Assembly (NCBI GenBank): GCA_934541105.1
Contig: CAKTDA010000008.1
Coordinates: 124,001-188,000, forward strand
Direction: 5' to 3'
DNA: 64,000 bases
Source: an uncultured Luteitalea sp.
Lineage (GTDB): Bacteria > Acidobacteriota > Vicinamibacteria > Vicinamibacterales > Vicinamibacteraceae
The translations under genes and the position numbers were made by a program. Positions within the stretch are counted from its first letter, which is position 1. Every line of letters starts with the position of its first letter. Below are positions 27,349-34,892 of the stretch, piece after piece. The notes beneath the pieces are model-generated. The model ran no database searches. It was not told the origin of the DNA and was given only the letters and a program-made list of their open reading frames with translations.

Positions 27349-28368
27349 TCAGCGACGATTCCTGAAGTATTCGACCTGCCAGCGCTGCACGTTGCGATTG
27401 TGCTCGGCAAGCGTCGTGGCAAAGACGTGCGAGCCGTCGTTGCGGCTGACGAAGTACAGGTACTTCACGTCGGCCGGTGCGATTGCGGCCTCGATCGCCG
27501 CCTTGCCCGGCGAGACGATCGGTCCCGGGGGCAGGCCCGGATAGCGATACGTGTTGTAGGGCGAATCGAACTGCAGGTCGGCGCGCGTGATGTTGCCGTC
27601 CCAGCGACCGGCGCGCTTGAGCGCGTAGATCACCGTGGGATCGGCCTGCATCGGCATGCCGATGCGCAGGCGGTTGTGGTACACGGCCGAGACGATCGCG
27701 CGTTCGTCGGCGCGGGCCGTCTCTTTCTCCACGAGCGCCGCGAGGGACATGAGCTGCCGCACCGTGAGGCCGGTGGCGCGCGCGCGCGCCTGCATGTCGG
27801 CGTCGAAGACGCCCTTGAAGCGGCGGACCATGCGATCGACGAGGGCCTCGGCCGCAATCGCGCGCGGCAGGTGGTACGTGTCGGGGAACAGGTAGCCTTC
27901 GAGCGTGTCGGCCGCGGGATCGAGTGCCGCGATCGCCGCCGGCGATCGCACCGCCTCGAGGAACGCCGCCGCACTGCCGAATCCGGCCTGCTCGAACAGC
28001 TTCGACATCTCCTCTGCCGTCAGGCCTTCGGGAAACGTGATCGCGACGAGGTGGACGTCGCCGCGCGCGAGCCTGTCGATCACGGTCGCCGGCGATGCCG
28101 GCTCGGTGAACCGGTACTCGCCCGCCTTCAGCGACCGGCCGCGGGCATGCCAGCGCATGGCCAGCCGGAACGTGAGGGGATCGCGAATCACGCCAGCGGC
28201 AACGAGGCGACGACCGATGCCCGCCGTGCTCTCCCCTTGCGGGATGTCGACGAAGGTCTCGCCGGTGAAGCCGGCATGCGGGGCCGACACCGTGCGCATC
28301 ACCCACACGCCGCCGGCCACCGCCGCGACACCGAGGGCGAGGAGAATGAGGAGCAGCAGTCGTTTCAC
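27349..28368 (-). CDS. mltG: Endolytic peptidoglycan transglycosylase MltG
   Basis: MltG cuts nascent glycan strands at the outer face of the inner membrane. The 339-residue product has one N-terminal membrane helix (about 4-24), a LysM-like region and the YceG domain. The probable catalytic glutamate is E214 in AALVEKETA. Flanking blocks TLEGYLFPDTY and SPYNTYRYPGLPPGPI are conserved. The GTG start overlaps the ruvX stop as GTGA, the usual ruvX-mltG pairing in many bacteria. Confidence 0.96.
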   Translation of the reverse strand: MKRLLLLILLALGVAAVAGGVWVMRTVSAPHAGFTGETFVDIPQGESTAGIGRRLVAAGVIRDPLTFRLAMRWHARGRSLKAGEYRFTEPASPATVIDRLARGDVHLVAITFPEGLTAEEMSKLFEQAGFGSAAAFLEAVRSPAAIAALDPAADTLEGYLFPDTYHLPRAIAAEALVDRMVRRFKGVFDADMQARARATGLTVRQLMSLAALVEKETARADERAIVSAVYHNRLRIGMPMQADPTVIYALKRAGRWDGNITRADLQFDSPYNTYRYPGLPPGPIVSPGKAAIEAAIAPADVKYLYFVSRNDGSHVFATTLAEHNRNVQRWQVEYFRNRR

Positions 28369-28805
28369 GCCGAAGGGGTCCTTGTCCGGGAATCCAGGTA
28401 GTCCTGCAGCAGGACGGCCGCCGCGGCGGCGTCGAGGCGTTCCTTCCGCTTGCGCCAGTCGCGCTCGCGCTCGGCGAGCCGCGACTCGGCTTCGACGCTC
28501 GTGAGCCTCTCGTCCACGGGAATCACCGGCAGCGGAATGCGGCGCGACAGCCGCGCGACGAAGTCGATGGCCGCAGCCGTGAAATCGGTCGGGCCGCCGT
28601 CGAGGCGACGCGGGACGCCGACGACTACCGCCTCCAGCGGATCATCGTCGGCGGCATGCCTGGCAATCACGTCGAGCAGCGCGTTCCACTGCGCCTTCAA
28701 CGACGTGCCGCGCACGATCTCGAGCGGCCGTGCCAGCGTCCCCGAGGCATCGCTGATCGCGACGCCGGTCCGCCGTACGCCGAGATCGAAGGCGAGCACC
28801 CGCAC
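28365..28805 (-). CDS. ruvX: Holliday-junction resolvase-like protein YqgF/RuvX
   Basis: The 146-residue RNase-H-fold product starts VRVLAFDLGVRRTGVAISD with the first catalytic Asp. VVVGVPRRLDG, IPVDERLTSVEAE and LDAAAAAVLLQDYLD complete the family pattern. It is involved in 16S rRNA 5'-end maturation in E. coli (YqgF). I start at GTG 28805: a TACCCT hexamer ends 6 nt upstream, and no coding sequence sensible for this family precedes it. It is divergent from the envC-like gene. Confidence 0.93.
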   Translation of the reverse strand: MRVLAFDLGVRRTGVAISDASGTLARPLEIVRGTSLKAQWNALLDVIARHAADDDPLEAVVVGVPRRLDGGPTDFTAAAIDFVARLSRRIPLPVIPVDERLTSVEAESRLAERERDWRKRKERLDAAAAAVLLQDYLDSRTRTPSA

Positions 28806-28811
28806 GAGGGT

Positions 28812-28839
28812 AGGGTAGCAGGCCGTTTGCGCCGATACT
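28812..28839. promoter_or_regulatory. Divergent -10 hexamers for ruvX and the envC-like gene
   Basis: On the minus strand TACCCT (28817-28812) ends 6 nt before the ruvX GTG. On the plus strand GATACT (28834-28839) ends 7 nt before the envC-like GTG. The whole divergent gap is 41 bp, with no Shine-Dalgarno sequence for either gene. Confidence 0.45.
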
Positions 28840-28846
28840 GACGGAC

Positions 28847-30037
28847 GTGCCCCCCTTCGCGCTCGTCGTCGCCCTGCTCGTGACCCAGCTGCCCTCGCTC
28901 CAGCAGCCGTCACCCGACGCGCCGCCCGACGGGACGTCCACGCCCGCCGCCCTGGTGCAGGCGGCCGAGGCCGCGCGGGCCCGGCAGGCGACGCGGGAGC
29001 GGATCGCCGCGCTGACGCGCGAGGCGGAGGCGCTGAAGAAGCAGTCGGCGTCGGTCCTCGACGAGGTGCGGCGGCTCGACGTCGAGCGCGACCTCCAGCG
29101 GGCGCGCGAGACCGAGGCGAGGCAGTCCCGCCGCGCGATCGCCGCCGACCTCGTGGCGCTCGAAGCCAGGCAGGCGGCACTGCAGGCCACGCTCGCCGCG
29201 GAACGGCCTGCCATCGCGGCGCGCCTGCGGCGTCTGCAGCGGCTCGGACGCGTGGGCTACGCCCGCATCGCCTGGGACGCCGGCAGCGCGCGCGACATCG
29301 GACGGGCATCGCGCCTGATGAGCTATCTCGCGAAGGACGATGGGCGACGGCTTGCCGCGTACCGACGGACTGCCGATGCGCTCACGGAGACCGCGACGCA
29401 GCTCGACGCGCGCCGCGCCGAGGCATCGGCGCTCGAAACCGAAGCGCGCCGCCGCCGGACCGCTGCCGAGATCGCGTATGCCCGCAAGCAGGAGGTGCTC
29501 GCGGAACTCCAGCAGGAGAGCGGTCGGCGTGAGCGGTGGCTTGCCGAGCTCGTCGCCGCACGCGCGCGCCTCGACACGTCGATGACCGAACGTGCGGCGG
29601 CAGCCCCTGCGGCGCCAGCCGCGCGCGTGCCGATTGGCACGAAGCGGCGCGCCCTGCCGTGGCCCGTGGCCGGGCCGGTGGCCCAGCGGTTCGGCCGGCA
29701 GCGCGACGCGCGCTTCGGCACGGCCACGGTCAACAACGGCATCACGATCGCCGCCGGGAATGGCATGCCGGTGCACGCCTTCCATCCCGGCACGGTCGCG
29801 TTTGCCGGCCCCTTCAGCGGCTTCGGCCAGCTCGTCATCGTGGATCACGGGCAGCAGGCGTACTCGCTGTACGGCTACCTGTCGGCCATTCGCGTCCAAC
29901 GAGGCACGGCCGTCCAGGCGGGCACCGTGGTGGGCGACGTCGGCGATGCGCCCGAGGGCGGGTCGTCCCTGTACTTCGAGCTGCGCATCGACGGCCGTCC
30001 TGTCGATCCCCTACAATGGCTGGAACGCGCGCAATGA
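28847..30037 (+). CDS. EnvC-like murein hydrolase activator with degenerate LytM domain
   Basis: The 396-residue product has an N-terminal hydrophobic leader, a long coiled coil (about residues 40-245, rich in Ala, Arg and Glu) and a C-terminal M23/LytM fold (about 265-390). The metal site is lost: the usual HxGxD reads NNGITI, and the HxH strand reads SLYFELR. That is the arrangement of EnvC, which activates amidases at the division septum rather than cutting peptidoglycan itself. The GTG start is preceded by GATACT 7 nt upstream. It overlaps the S41-like gene as ATGA. Confidence 0.88.
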   Translation: MPPFALVVALLVTQLPSLQQPSPDAPPDGTSTPAALVQAAEAARARQATRERIAALTREAEALKKQSASVLDEVRRLDVERDLQRARETEARQSRRAIAADLVALEARQAALQATLAAERPAIAARLRRLQRLGRVGYARIAWDAGSARDIGRASRLMSYLAKDDGRRLAAYRRTADALTETATQLDARRAEASALETEARRRRTAAEIAYARKQEVLAELQQESGRRERWLAELVAARARLDTSMTERAAAAPAAPAARVPIGTKRRALPWPVAGPVAQRFGRQRDARFGTATVNNGITIAAGNGMPVHAFHPGTVAFAGPFSGFGQLVIVDHGQQAYSLYGYLSAIRVQRGTAVQAGTVVGDVGDAPEGGSSLYFELRIDGRPVDPLQWLERAQ

Positions 30038-31203
30038 CATCCCGCACCCGTTTTCTCGTGCTCGCGCTGACGACGCCGCTTGTCCTCTTCACGCTCGTCG
30101 GCGGCCTGCTCGGACAGCAGCGCACCACACCCGGCGCCTATCCGGAACTGCGGGTGTTCGACGACGTCGTCTCGCTGATCTTCGGCAGCTACGTCGAGGA
30201 ACCCAATCCCGACACGGTGCTCGAAGGGGCGATGCAGGGGCTGGCCGAAGGGCTCGACCCCGACAGCTCCTACCTCGCGCCCGCGCACGTCGCGCAGGCG
30301 CAGGCGGAGCCGGGCCGCACGCCGGCCGGCACCACCGGGCTGACGCTCACCCGCCAGTACTACCTGCGGGTCGTGGCCGCTCGAGACGGATCCCCCGCCG
30401 CCGCGGCCGGGCTGCACACCGGCGACTACATCCGCGCCATCGACGGCAAGTCCACGCGCCACATGTCCCTCTTCGAAGGCCAGCGCCTCATCGAAGGGCC
30501 TGTGGGATCGACGGTGACGCTCACGGTGCTGCGCGGCAGCGCCACCGACACGCACGATGTGCCCCTCACCCGCGTGGCCCCGCTTGCCGCCGAGGTGTCG
30601 GGCCGGATGGCCGCGCCGAGCGTCGGGCTGCTGCGCGTCACCGCGTTCAGCGACCGCACGGCGGCCCAGATGCGACAGGCGATCGACCGGCTGGACCGGC
30701 AAGGGGCGACGCAGGTGCTCATCGACATCCGGCACACCGCCGAGGGCGACCCGGCCCTCGGGGCCGAACCCGCCCGGCTGTTCGTGAAGTCGGGCGTGAT
30801 CGCCATCCGCGAGGCCCGCGGCGAGCAACCGCAGAAGACAGAAGCCCAGGCGGGCGACGGGGCGATCACCCTGCCCGTCACGCTCCTGACCACGAACGGC
30901 ACGTCACAGGCGGCCGAGGTCTTTGCCGCGGCACTCGTCGAGAACGACCGCGCCAGGACGGTCGGCGAACGGACGCTCGGGCGCGCCGCCGCGCAGAAGC
31001 TGGTGAAGCTGCCCGACGGCAGCGGCCTCTGGCTGACCTACGCCCGGTGGCTCGGCCCCAAGGGGGCGGCCATCCATGGCACGGGCATCGTGCCCGGCAC
31101 GCCTGTCTCCGAACCCGACGTCGAGTTCGGCGAGCCGGCCGCCACCGAGGATCCCATCCTCGAGAAGGCGCTCGAAGCCGTCGCGGTCAAGGCGGCGGCC
31201 TGA
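30034..31203 (+). CDS. CtpA-like S41 family protein with substituted catalytic residues
   Basis: The 389-residue product has a signal anchor (LVLALTTPLVLFTLVGGLL), a helical N-terminal region, a PDZ domain (about 95-180, with GDYIRAIDGKS) and an S41 core. Aligned to CtpA/Prc, the nucleophile serine position reads Gln (GTSQAAEVF, one residue after a serine). The catalytic lysine of TFGKG reads Arg (RTLGRAAAQ). It is therefore probably inactive as a serine protease, unless the neighbouring serine substitutes. It overlaps the envC-like gene, a pairing often seen with active CtpA, so it may work as a scaffold. Confidence 0.85.
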   Translation: MTSRTRFLVLALTTPLVLFTLVGGLLGQQRTTPGAYPELRVFDDVVSLIFGSYVEEPNPDTVLEGAMQGLAEGLDPDSSYLAPAHVAQAQAEPGRTPAGTTGLTLTRQYYLRVVAARDGSPAAAAGLHTGDYIRAIDGKSTRHMSLFEGQRLIEGPVGSTVTLTVLRGSATDTHDVPLTRVAPLAAEVSGRMAAPSVGLLRVTAFSDRTAAQMRQAIDRLDRQGATQVLIDIRHTAEGDPALGAEPARLFVKSGVIAIREARGEQPQKTEAQAGDGAITLPVTLLTTNGTSQAAEVFAAALVENDRARTVGERTLGRAAAQKLVKLPDGSGLWLTYARWLGPKGAAIHGTGIVPGTPVSEPDVEFGEPAATEDPILEKALEAVAVKAAA

Positions 31204-31281
31204 CCATCGCCTTCTTCTTGCGCGATTCCACGGCTCCGCTGTACCATGCCTGTTCGCACATCGACTTGTGCGATTGGCTGT

Positions 31282-31357
31282 AGGCGCGTAGCTCAGGGGT
31301 TAGAGCGCCTGCTTGACACGCAGGAGGTCGGCGGTTCGATTCCGCCCGTGCCTACCA
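31282..31357 (+). tRNA. tRNA-Val (anticodon GAC)
   Basis: The 76-nt sequence folds as a cloverleaf. The acceptor AGGCGCG pairs with CGTGCCT (one G-T), and the D arm GAGC is present. The anticodon stem CCTGC/GCAGG has loop TTGACAC, giving GAC, and the T arm is GGCGG-TTCGATT-CCGCC. The discriminator A and the CCA end are encoded. It precedes thrS by 73 bp. Confidence 0.97.
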
Positions 31358-31391
31358 TCATCCAGCCAACCAGCCCGCCCACCGGTTGCAG

Positions 31392-31415
31392 CTCCAGCCG
31401 GCTCCGGCTGTGGAG
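31392..31415 (+). terminator. Inverted repeat between tRNA-Val and thrS
   Basis: CTCC-AGCCGG and CCGGCT-GT-GGAG face each other around a CT centre. The sequence could form a hairpin after the tRNA or in a thrS leader. There is no T-run, and no T-box or threonine-anticodon-like leader was recognised. Confidence 0.35.
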
Positions 31416-31430
31416 ACCAGTGTTCGCGGC

Positions 31431-33389
31431 ATGACGCCCGTCGTAGTCACACTTCCTGACGGATCGACGCGATCCGTGGCTGTCGGCACGCCCGTCCGGG
31501 ACGTGGCGGCCGACGTGTCGCCGCGGCTCGCGAAGTCGGCGCTTGCGGCGCGGGTGGACGACTCGGTCGTGGATCTGTCGCACCCGCTGACGCGGGATGC
31601 GCGCGTCCAGATCCTGACGGGCGAGGGCGCGGATGCCCTGACGGTGTATCGCCACAGCACGGCGCACCTGCTGGCAGCCGCCGTGACGCGGCTGTTCCCG
31701 GGGACGCAGTGCGGCATCGGCCCGGTCATCGAGGAGCCGCCGGGGTTCTACTACGACTTCGTGGTCGAGCGCCCGTTCGTGCCCGAGGACCTCGAGCGCA
31801 TCGAGGCCGAGATGCGGCGCCTGGCGCAGGCCGACGAGGTCTTCGAGCGCCAGATGTGGCCCCGCGAGGAGGCGCTGGCGTTCTTCGGCGACCGCGGCGA
31901 GCCGCTGAAGGTGCAGCTCATCGAGGAGAACACGCAGGGCCAGTCCGAGGTGTCGGTGTACACCATCAAGGACCGCGACACCTTCGTGGACTTCTGCCGC
32001 GGGCCGCACGTGCCCTCGACCGGCAGGCTGAAGGCCTTCAAGCTGACGACGACGTCGAGCGCGTACTGGAAGGGCGACGCGAAGAACCAGCCGATGCAGC
32101 GCATCTACGGCACGGCGTTCTTCAGCGACAAGGAGCTCCAGGCGTACCTGGCGCGGCTCGAGGAAGCCAAGAAGCGCGACCACCGCAAGGTGGGCCGGGA
32201 GCTCGGCCTCTTCATGTTCCACCCGTGGGCGCCGGGAGCCGCGTTCTGGCTGCACAAGGGCACCGTGCTCTACAACGGCCTGGCCGAGTACATGCGTGCG
32301 GTGCTCTACCCCGCCGGCTACGACGAAGTGAAGACGCCCATCGTCTTCAACAAGGCGTTGTGGGAGACGTCGGGCCACTGGCACCACTACCGCGACAACA
32401 TGTTCGTGCTCGAGGGCGACGAGGACGAGCACATGGCGCTCAAGGCCATGAACTGTCCCGGCCACATGCTCGTGTTCGCGAGCCAGGTCCGCAGCTACCG
32501 CGATCTGCCGCTCCGGTTGCACGAGCAGACGGCGCTGCACCGCAACGAGGCGTCTGGCGTGCTGGGCGGCCTGACGCGCGTCCGCCAGTTCTCGCAGGAC
32601 GATGCCCACTGCTTCGTGATGCAGGAGCAGATCGGCGAGGAAGTGCAGCGGCTGCTCGGGCTCGTGCAGCGGGTGTACGGAGACCTCGGGCTGACCTACG
32701 AGGTGAAGCTCTCGACGCGTCCCGACGAGTATCTGGGTGCGCGCGAGACGTGGGATCACGCCGAGGCCCAGCTGAAGGCGGCTCTCGAGGGCGTGGGCCA
32801 GGCCTATACGATCAACGAGGGCGACGGCGCGTTCTACGGGCCGAAGATCGACTTCGACGTCACCGACGCGATCGGCAGGAAGTGGCAGTGCGCCACGATC
32901 CAGCTCGATTACCAGATGCCGGAGCGGTTCGACCTGAAGTACGTCGGTGCCGACAACGCGGAGCACCGGCCGGTGGTGATCCACCGGGCGATCTTCGGCA
33001 GCTTCGAGCGGTTCATCGCGCTGCTGATCGAGCATTTCGCCGGCGCGTTCCCGCTCTGGCTGGCGCCCGTGCAGGCGGTGGTGCTGCCGATTGCCGACCG
33101 ACACGCGGGATATGCCGCGCAGGTGCTGGCCGAGTTGCAGGCCGCGGGGCTCCGTGCCGGGCTTGATGACCGGCAGGAGAAGATCGGGTACAAGATCCGG
33201 GAAGCCCAGTTGCAGAAGGTCCCCTACATGCTCGTGGTCGGCGACAAGGAAGCCGCCGAGGGGACCGTGGCGGTGCGGAGCCGGCAGGGCGGCGACCTCG
33301 GGAGCCGGGTGGTCGGCGCGTTCGTCGCCGATGCGCAGGCCGAGATCGCGGGCAAGGGACAATCGGCGGAGTCGCCGGACGGAATGTAG
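31431..33389 (+). CDS. thrS: Threonyl-tRNA synthetase
   Basis: The 652-residue class II synthetase has all standard domains. A TGS domain comes first (VVVTLPDGSTRSVAVGTPV). The editing domain has HSTAHLLAAAVTRLFPG and FCRGPHVPSTG. The catalytic core carries motif 2 (LRLHEQTALHRNEASGVLGGLTRVRQF), the zinc cysteine in MNCPGHM and motif 3 (VVIHRAIFGSFERF). The C-terminal anticodon-binding domain ends the protein. I start at ATG 31431; an in-frame ATG at 31386 would add 15 unusual residues across a hairpin. Confidence 0.97.
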   Translation: MTPVVVTLPDGSTRSVAVGTPVRDVAADVSPRLAKSALAARVDDSVVDLSHPLTRDARVQILTGEGADALTVYRHSTAHLLAAAVTRLFPGTQCGIGPVIEEPPGFYYDFVVERPFVPEDLERIEAEMRRLAQADEVFERQMWPREEALAFFGDRGEPLKVQLIEENTQGQSEVSVYTIKDRDTFVDFCRGPHVPSTGRLKAFKLTTTSSAYWKGDAKNQPMQRIYGTAFFSDKELQAYLARLEEAKKRDHRKVGRELGLFMFHPWAPGAAFWLHKGTVLYNGLAEYMRAVLYPAGYDEVKTPIVFNKALWETSGHWHHYRDNMFVLEGDEDEHMALKAMNCPGHMLVFASQVRSYRDLPLRLHEQTALHRNEASGVLGGLTRVRQFSQDDAHCFVMQEQIGEEVQRLLGLVQRVYGDLGLTYEVKLSTRPDEYLGARETWDHAEAQLKAALEGVGQAYTINEGDGAFYGPKIDFDVTDAIGRKWQCATIQLDYQMPERFDLKYVGADNAEHRPVVIHRAIFGSFERFIALLIEHFAGAFPLWLAPVQAVVLPIADRHAGYAAQVLAELQAAGLRAGLDDRQEKIGYKIREAQLQKVPYMLVVGDKEAAEGTVAVRSRQGGDLGSRVVGAFVADAQAEIAGKGQSAESPDGM

Positions 33390-33401
33390 GAGGCGTTTCG
33401 C

Positions 33402-33423
33402 CGGCCGATCAGGGGATCGGCCG
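33402..33423 (+). promoter_or_regulatory. Hairpin in the thrS-infC spacer
   Basis: CGGCCGAT (33402-33409) and ATCGGCCG (33416-33423) form a perfect 8-bp stem with a 6-nt loop. It lies 13 bp after the thrS stop and 13 bp before the infC Shine-Dalgarno run, and may modulate read-through or infC translation. Confidence 0.45.
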
Positions 33424-33448
33424 ACGGGGCGCGTTCAAGGAGGTCGTT

Positions 33449-34072
33449 ATCGCGTACGACAATCGCATGCGGGGTCCCCGACGGGACGACAGGGTCCGGA
33501 TCAACGAGCGCATTCGCGTGCGTGAGGTCCGGGTGATCGACGAAACCGGGCAGCAGCTGGGCATCATGCCGCCGGCGCAGGCCGTCGCACTCGCCCGCTC
33601 GAAGGGGCTCGATCTCGTCGAAGTCGCTGCCACCGCCGTGCCGCCGGTCTGCCGGATCACCGATTACGGCAAGTACCAGTACAACGAGCAGAAGAAGCAG
33701 CGGCAGGCCCGCAAGCACCAGAAGACCATCGAGGTGAAGGAAGTCAAGTTCCGCCCGAAGGTCGACCTGCACGATTACGACTTCAAGAAGCGCAACATCC
33801 AGCGCTTCCTGCACGAGGGCGACAAGGTCAAGGCCGTGGTGTTCTTCCGCGGCCGCGAGATCGCCCACCCGGAGATCGGCCGCCGCATCCTGGAGCGCCT
33901 GATCGCCGAACTGAACGACATCGCGGTGGCCGAGAACATGCCCCGGATGGAAGGCAACACGATGCACGTCATCCTGTCGGGACGACCGGGCATCAAGAAG
34001 GTCGAGAAGCCGGCGCAACCGGAGTCCGACGACAACGCCCTCGAGGAAGCGGAAGCCGCCTCGGAGGACTGA
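33449..34072 (+). CDS. infC: Translation initiation factor IF-3, apparently starting at ATC
   Basis: IF-3 monitors the start codon and binds the 30S subunit. The protein shows RINERIRVREVRVIDETGQQLGI, LVEVAATAVPPVCRITDYGKYQY and the C-terminal KVKAVVFFRGREIAHPEIG block, about 207 residues. The first in-frame ATG (33467) has no Shine-Dalgarno sequence. A perfect AAGGAGG (33437-33443) lies 5 nt before an in-frame ATC (33449), giving the N-terminus IAYDNRMRGP. Non-AUG starts (AUU, AUC, AUA) are the classical basis of infC autoregulation, so I take ATC as the start. An acidic tail ends the protein. Confidence 0.9.
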   Translation: MAYDNRMRGPRRDDRVRINERIRVREVRVIDETGQQLGIMPPAQAVALARSKGLDLVEVAATAVPPVCRITDYGKYQYNEQKKQRQARKHQKTIEVKEVKFRPKVDLHDYDFKKRNIQRFLHEGDKVKAVVFFRGREIAHPEIGRRILERLIAELNDIAVAENMPRMEGNTMHVILSGRPGIKKVEKPAQPESDDNALEEAEAASED

Positions 34073-34080
34073 GGGACGGG

Positions 34081-34097
34081 CGCGTTCGACGAACGCG
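34081..34097 (+). repeat. Palindrome in the infC-rpmI spacer
   Basis: CGCGTTCG and CGAACGCG flank a single A. The 8-bp arms may fold in the intercistronic RNA. The remainder of the 56-bp spacer shows no recognised signal. Confidence 0.4.
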
Positions 34098-34128
34098 GCC
34101 GGTACAACAACGAACGACGAGTCAGATC

Positions 34129-34326
34129 ATGCCGAAACTCAAGACCCACAAGGGCGCCTCGAAGCGGTTCAAGCGCACCGCTTCTGGCAAGTTCCTGCGC
34201 GGCAACGCGTTCAAGCGGCACATCCTGACGAGCAAGACCACCAAGCGCAAGCGCGCGCTGCGTGGCACCACGCTCGTCTCCGCCCAGGATCAGGCGAAGC
34301 TGGAGTTGATGCTGCCGTACAAGTAG
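34129..34326 (+). CDS. rpmI: 50S ribosomal protein L35
   Basis: The 65-residue basic product matches L35 throughout: PKLKTHKGASKRFKRTASGKF, then AFKRHILTSKTTKRKRALRG and the C-terminal LMLPYK. It is encoded between infC and rplT, the universal order of this operon. Confidence 0.98.
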   Translation: MPKLKTHKGASKRFKRTASGKFLRGNAFKRHILTSKTTKRKRALRGTTLVSAQDQAKLELMLPYK

Positions 34327-34366
34327 ATTGGACAGTCGACGTTCGACATCGCCAATCGCACAAACA

Positions 34367-34408
34367 GGGCAGTGATCGCTGCCCGCTGAGCGGCCCGGGT
34401 CCCAAAGT
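34367..34408 (+). promoter_or_regulatory. Probable L20 autoregulatory leader in the rpmI-rplT spacer
   Basis: The 115-nt spacer contains a hairpin GGGCAG/CTGCCC (34367-34384). It is followed by GGTCCCAAAGT at 34398-34408, which is identical to a highly conserved stretch of 23S rRNA domain II close to the L20-binding helices. CGGGT and ACCCG flank it as a possible stem. L20 in E. coli represses its own operon by binding mRNA that imitates its rRNA site, so a mimic here is plausible. The identification of the rRNA segment is from memory. Confidence 0.6.
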
Positions 34409-34441
34409 CGGTGAACCCGCCCCGAGGCTGCGGAGAACGCA

Positions 34442-34810
34442 ATGCCGAGAGTGAAGCGTGGCACGGTGCGCCGTGCGAAGCGCGAGAAGTTGCTGACCCT
34501 TGCCAAGGGGTACTACGCCAACAAGAGCAAGCTGTACCGCTTTGCCAAGGAAGCCGTCGATCGCGCCCTCAAGAGCGCCTTCGTCGGCCGTCGCCGCAAG
34601 AAGCGCGACTTCCGGCGCCTGTGGATCGTCCGCATCAACGCGGCCGCCCGGCAGCAGGGCATCAGCTACTCGCAGTTCATCGCCGGCCTCAACCGCGCCG
34701 GCGTGACCGTGGACCGCAAGATGCTCGCCGAGCTGGCCGTGAACGAGCCGGCCGCGTTCACGGCGCTCACCACGCGCGCCAAGGACGCCCTCAAGCAGCA
34801 GACGGCCTAG
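34442..34810 (+). CDS. rplT: 50S ribosomal protein L20
   Basis: The 122-residue product is a standard L20: PRVKRGTVRRAKREKLLTLAKGYYANKSKLYRFAKEAVDRAL with the extended basic N-terminus, then WIVRINAAARQQGISYSQFI and GLNRAGVTVDRKMLAELAV in the globular domain. L20 is an early assembly protein and the probable repressor acting on the spacer upstream. A rho-independent terminator follows. Confidence 0.98.
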   Translation: MPRVKRGTVRRAKREKLLTLAKGYYANKSKLYRFAKEAVDRALKSAFVGRRRKKRDFRRLWIVRINAAARQQGISYSQFIAGLNRAGVTVDRKMLAELAVNEPAAFTALTTRAKDALKQQTA

Positions 34811-34834
34811 CGCCGGCTGCACGCTGAATGAGTA

Positions 34835-34863
34835 GGGGGCGCCTGACGGCGTCCCCTTTTTTT
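34835..34863 (+). terminator. Rho-independent terminator after rplT
   Basis: GGGGGCGCC (34835-34843) pairs with GGCGTCCCC (34848-34856), with one G-T, around a TGAC loop. Seven T bases (34857-34863) follow directly. It is the clearest intrinsic terminator in the window. It lies 29 bp before the pheS start and might also act as an attenuator for pheST. Confidence 0.92.
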
Positions 34864-34892
34864 GTGTCCGACCGAGGCGCCCCGCTCCGACC

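Noticed and set aside
31358..31430. Possible T-box or threonine-responsive leader before thrS
   Set aside because: The 73-bp spacer is too short, and no T-box sequence or antiterminator is present; only a small inverted repeat was kept.
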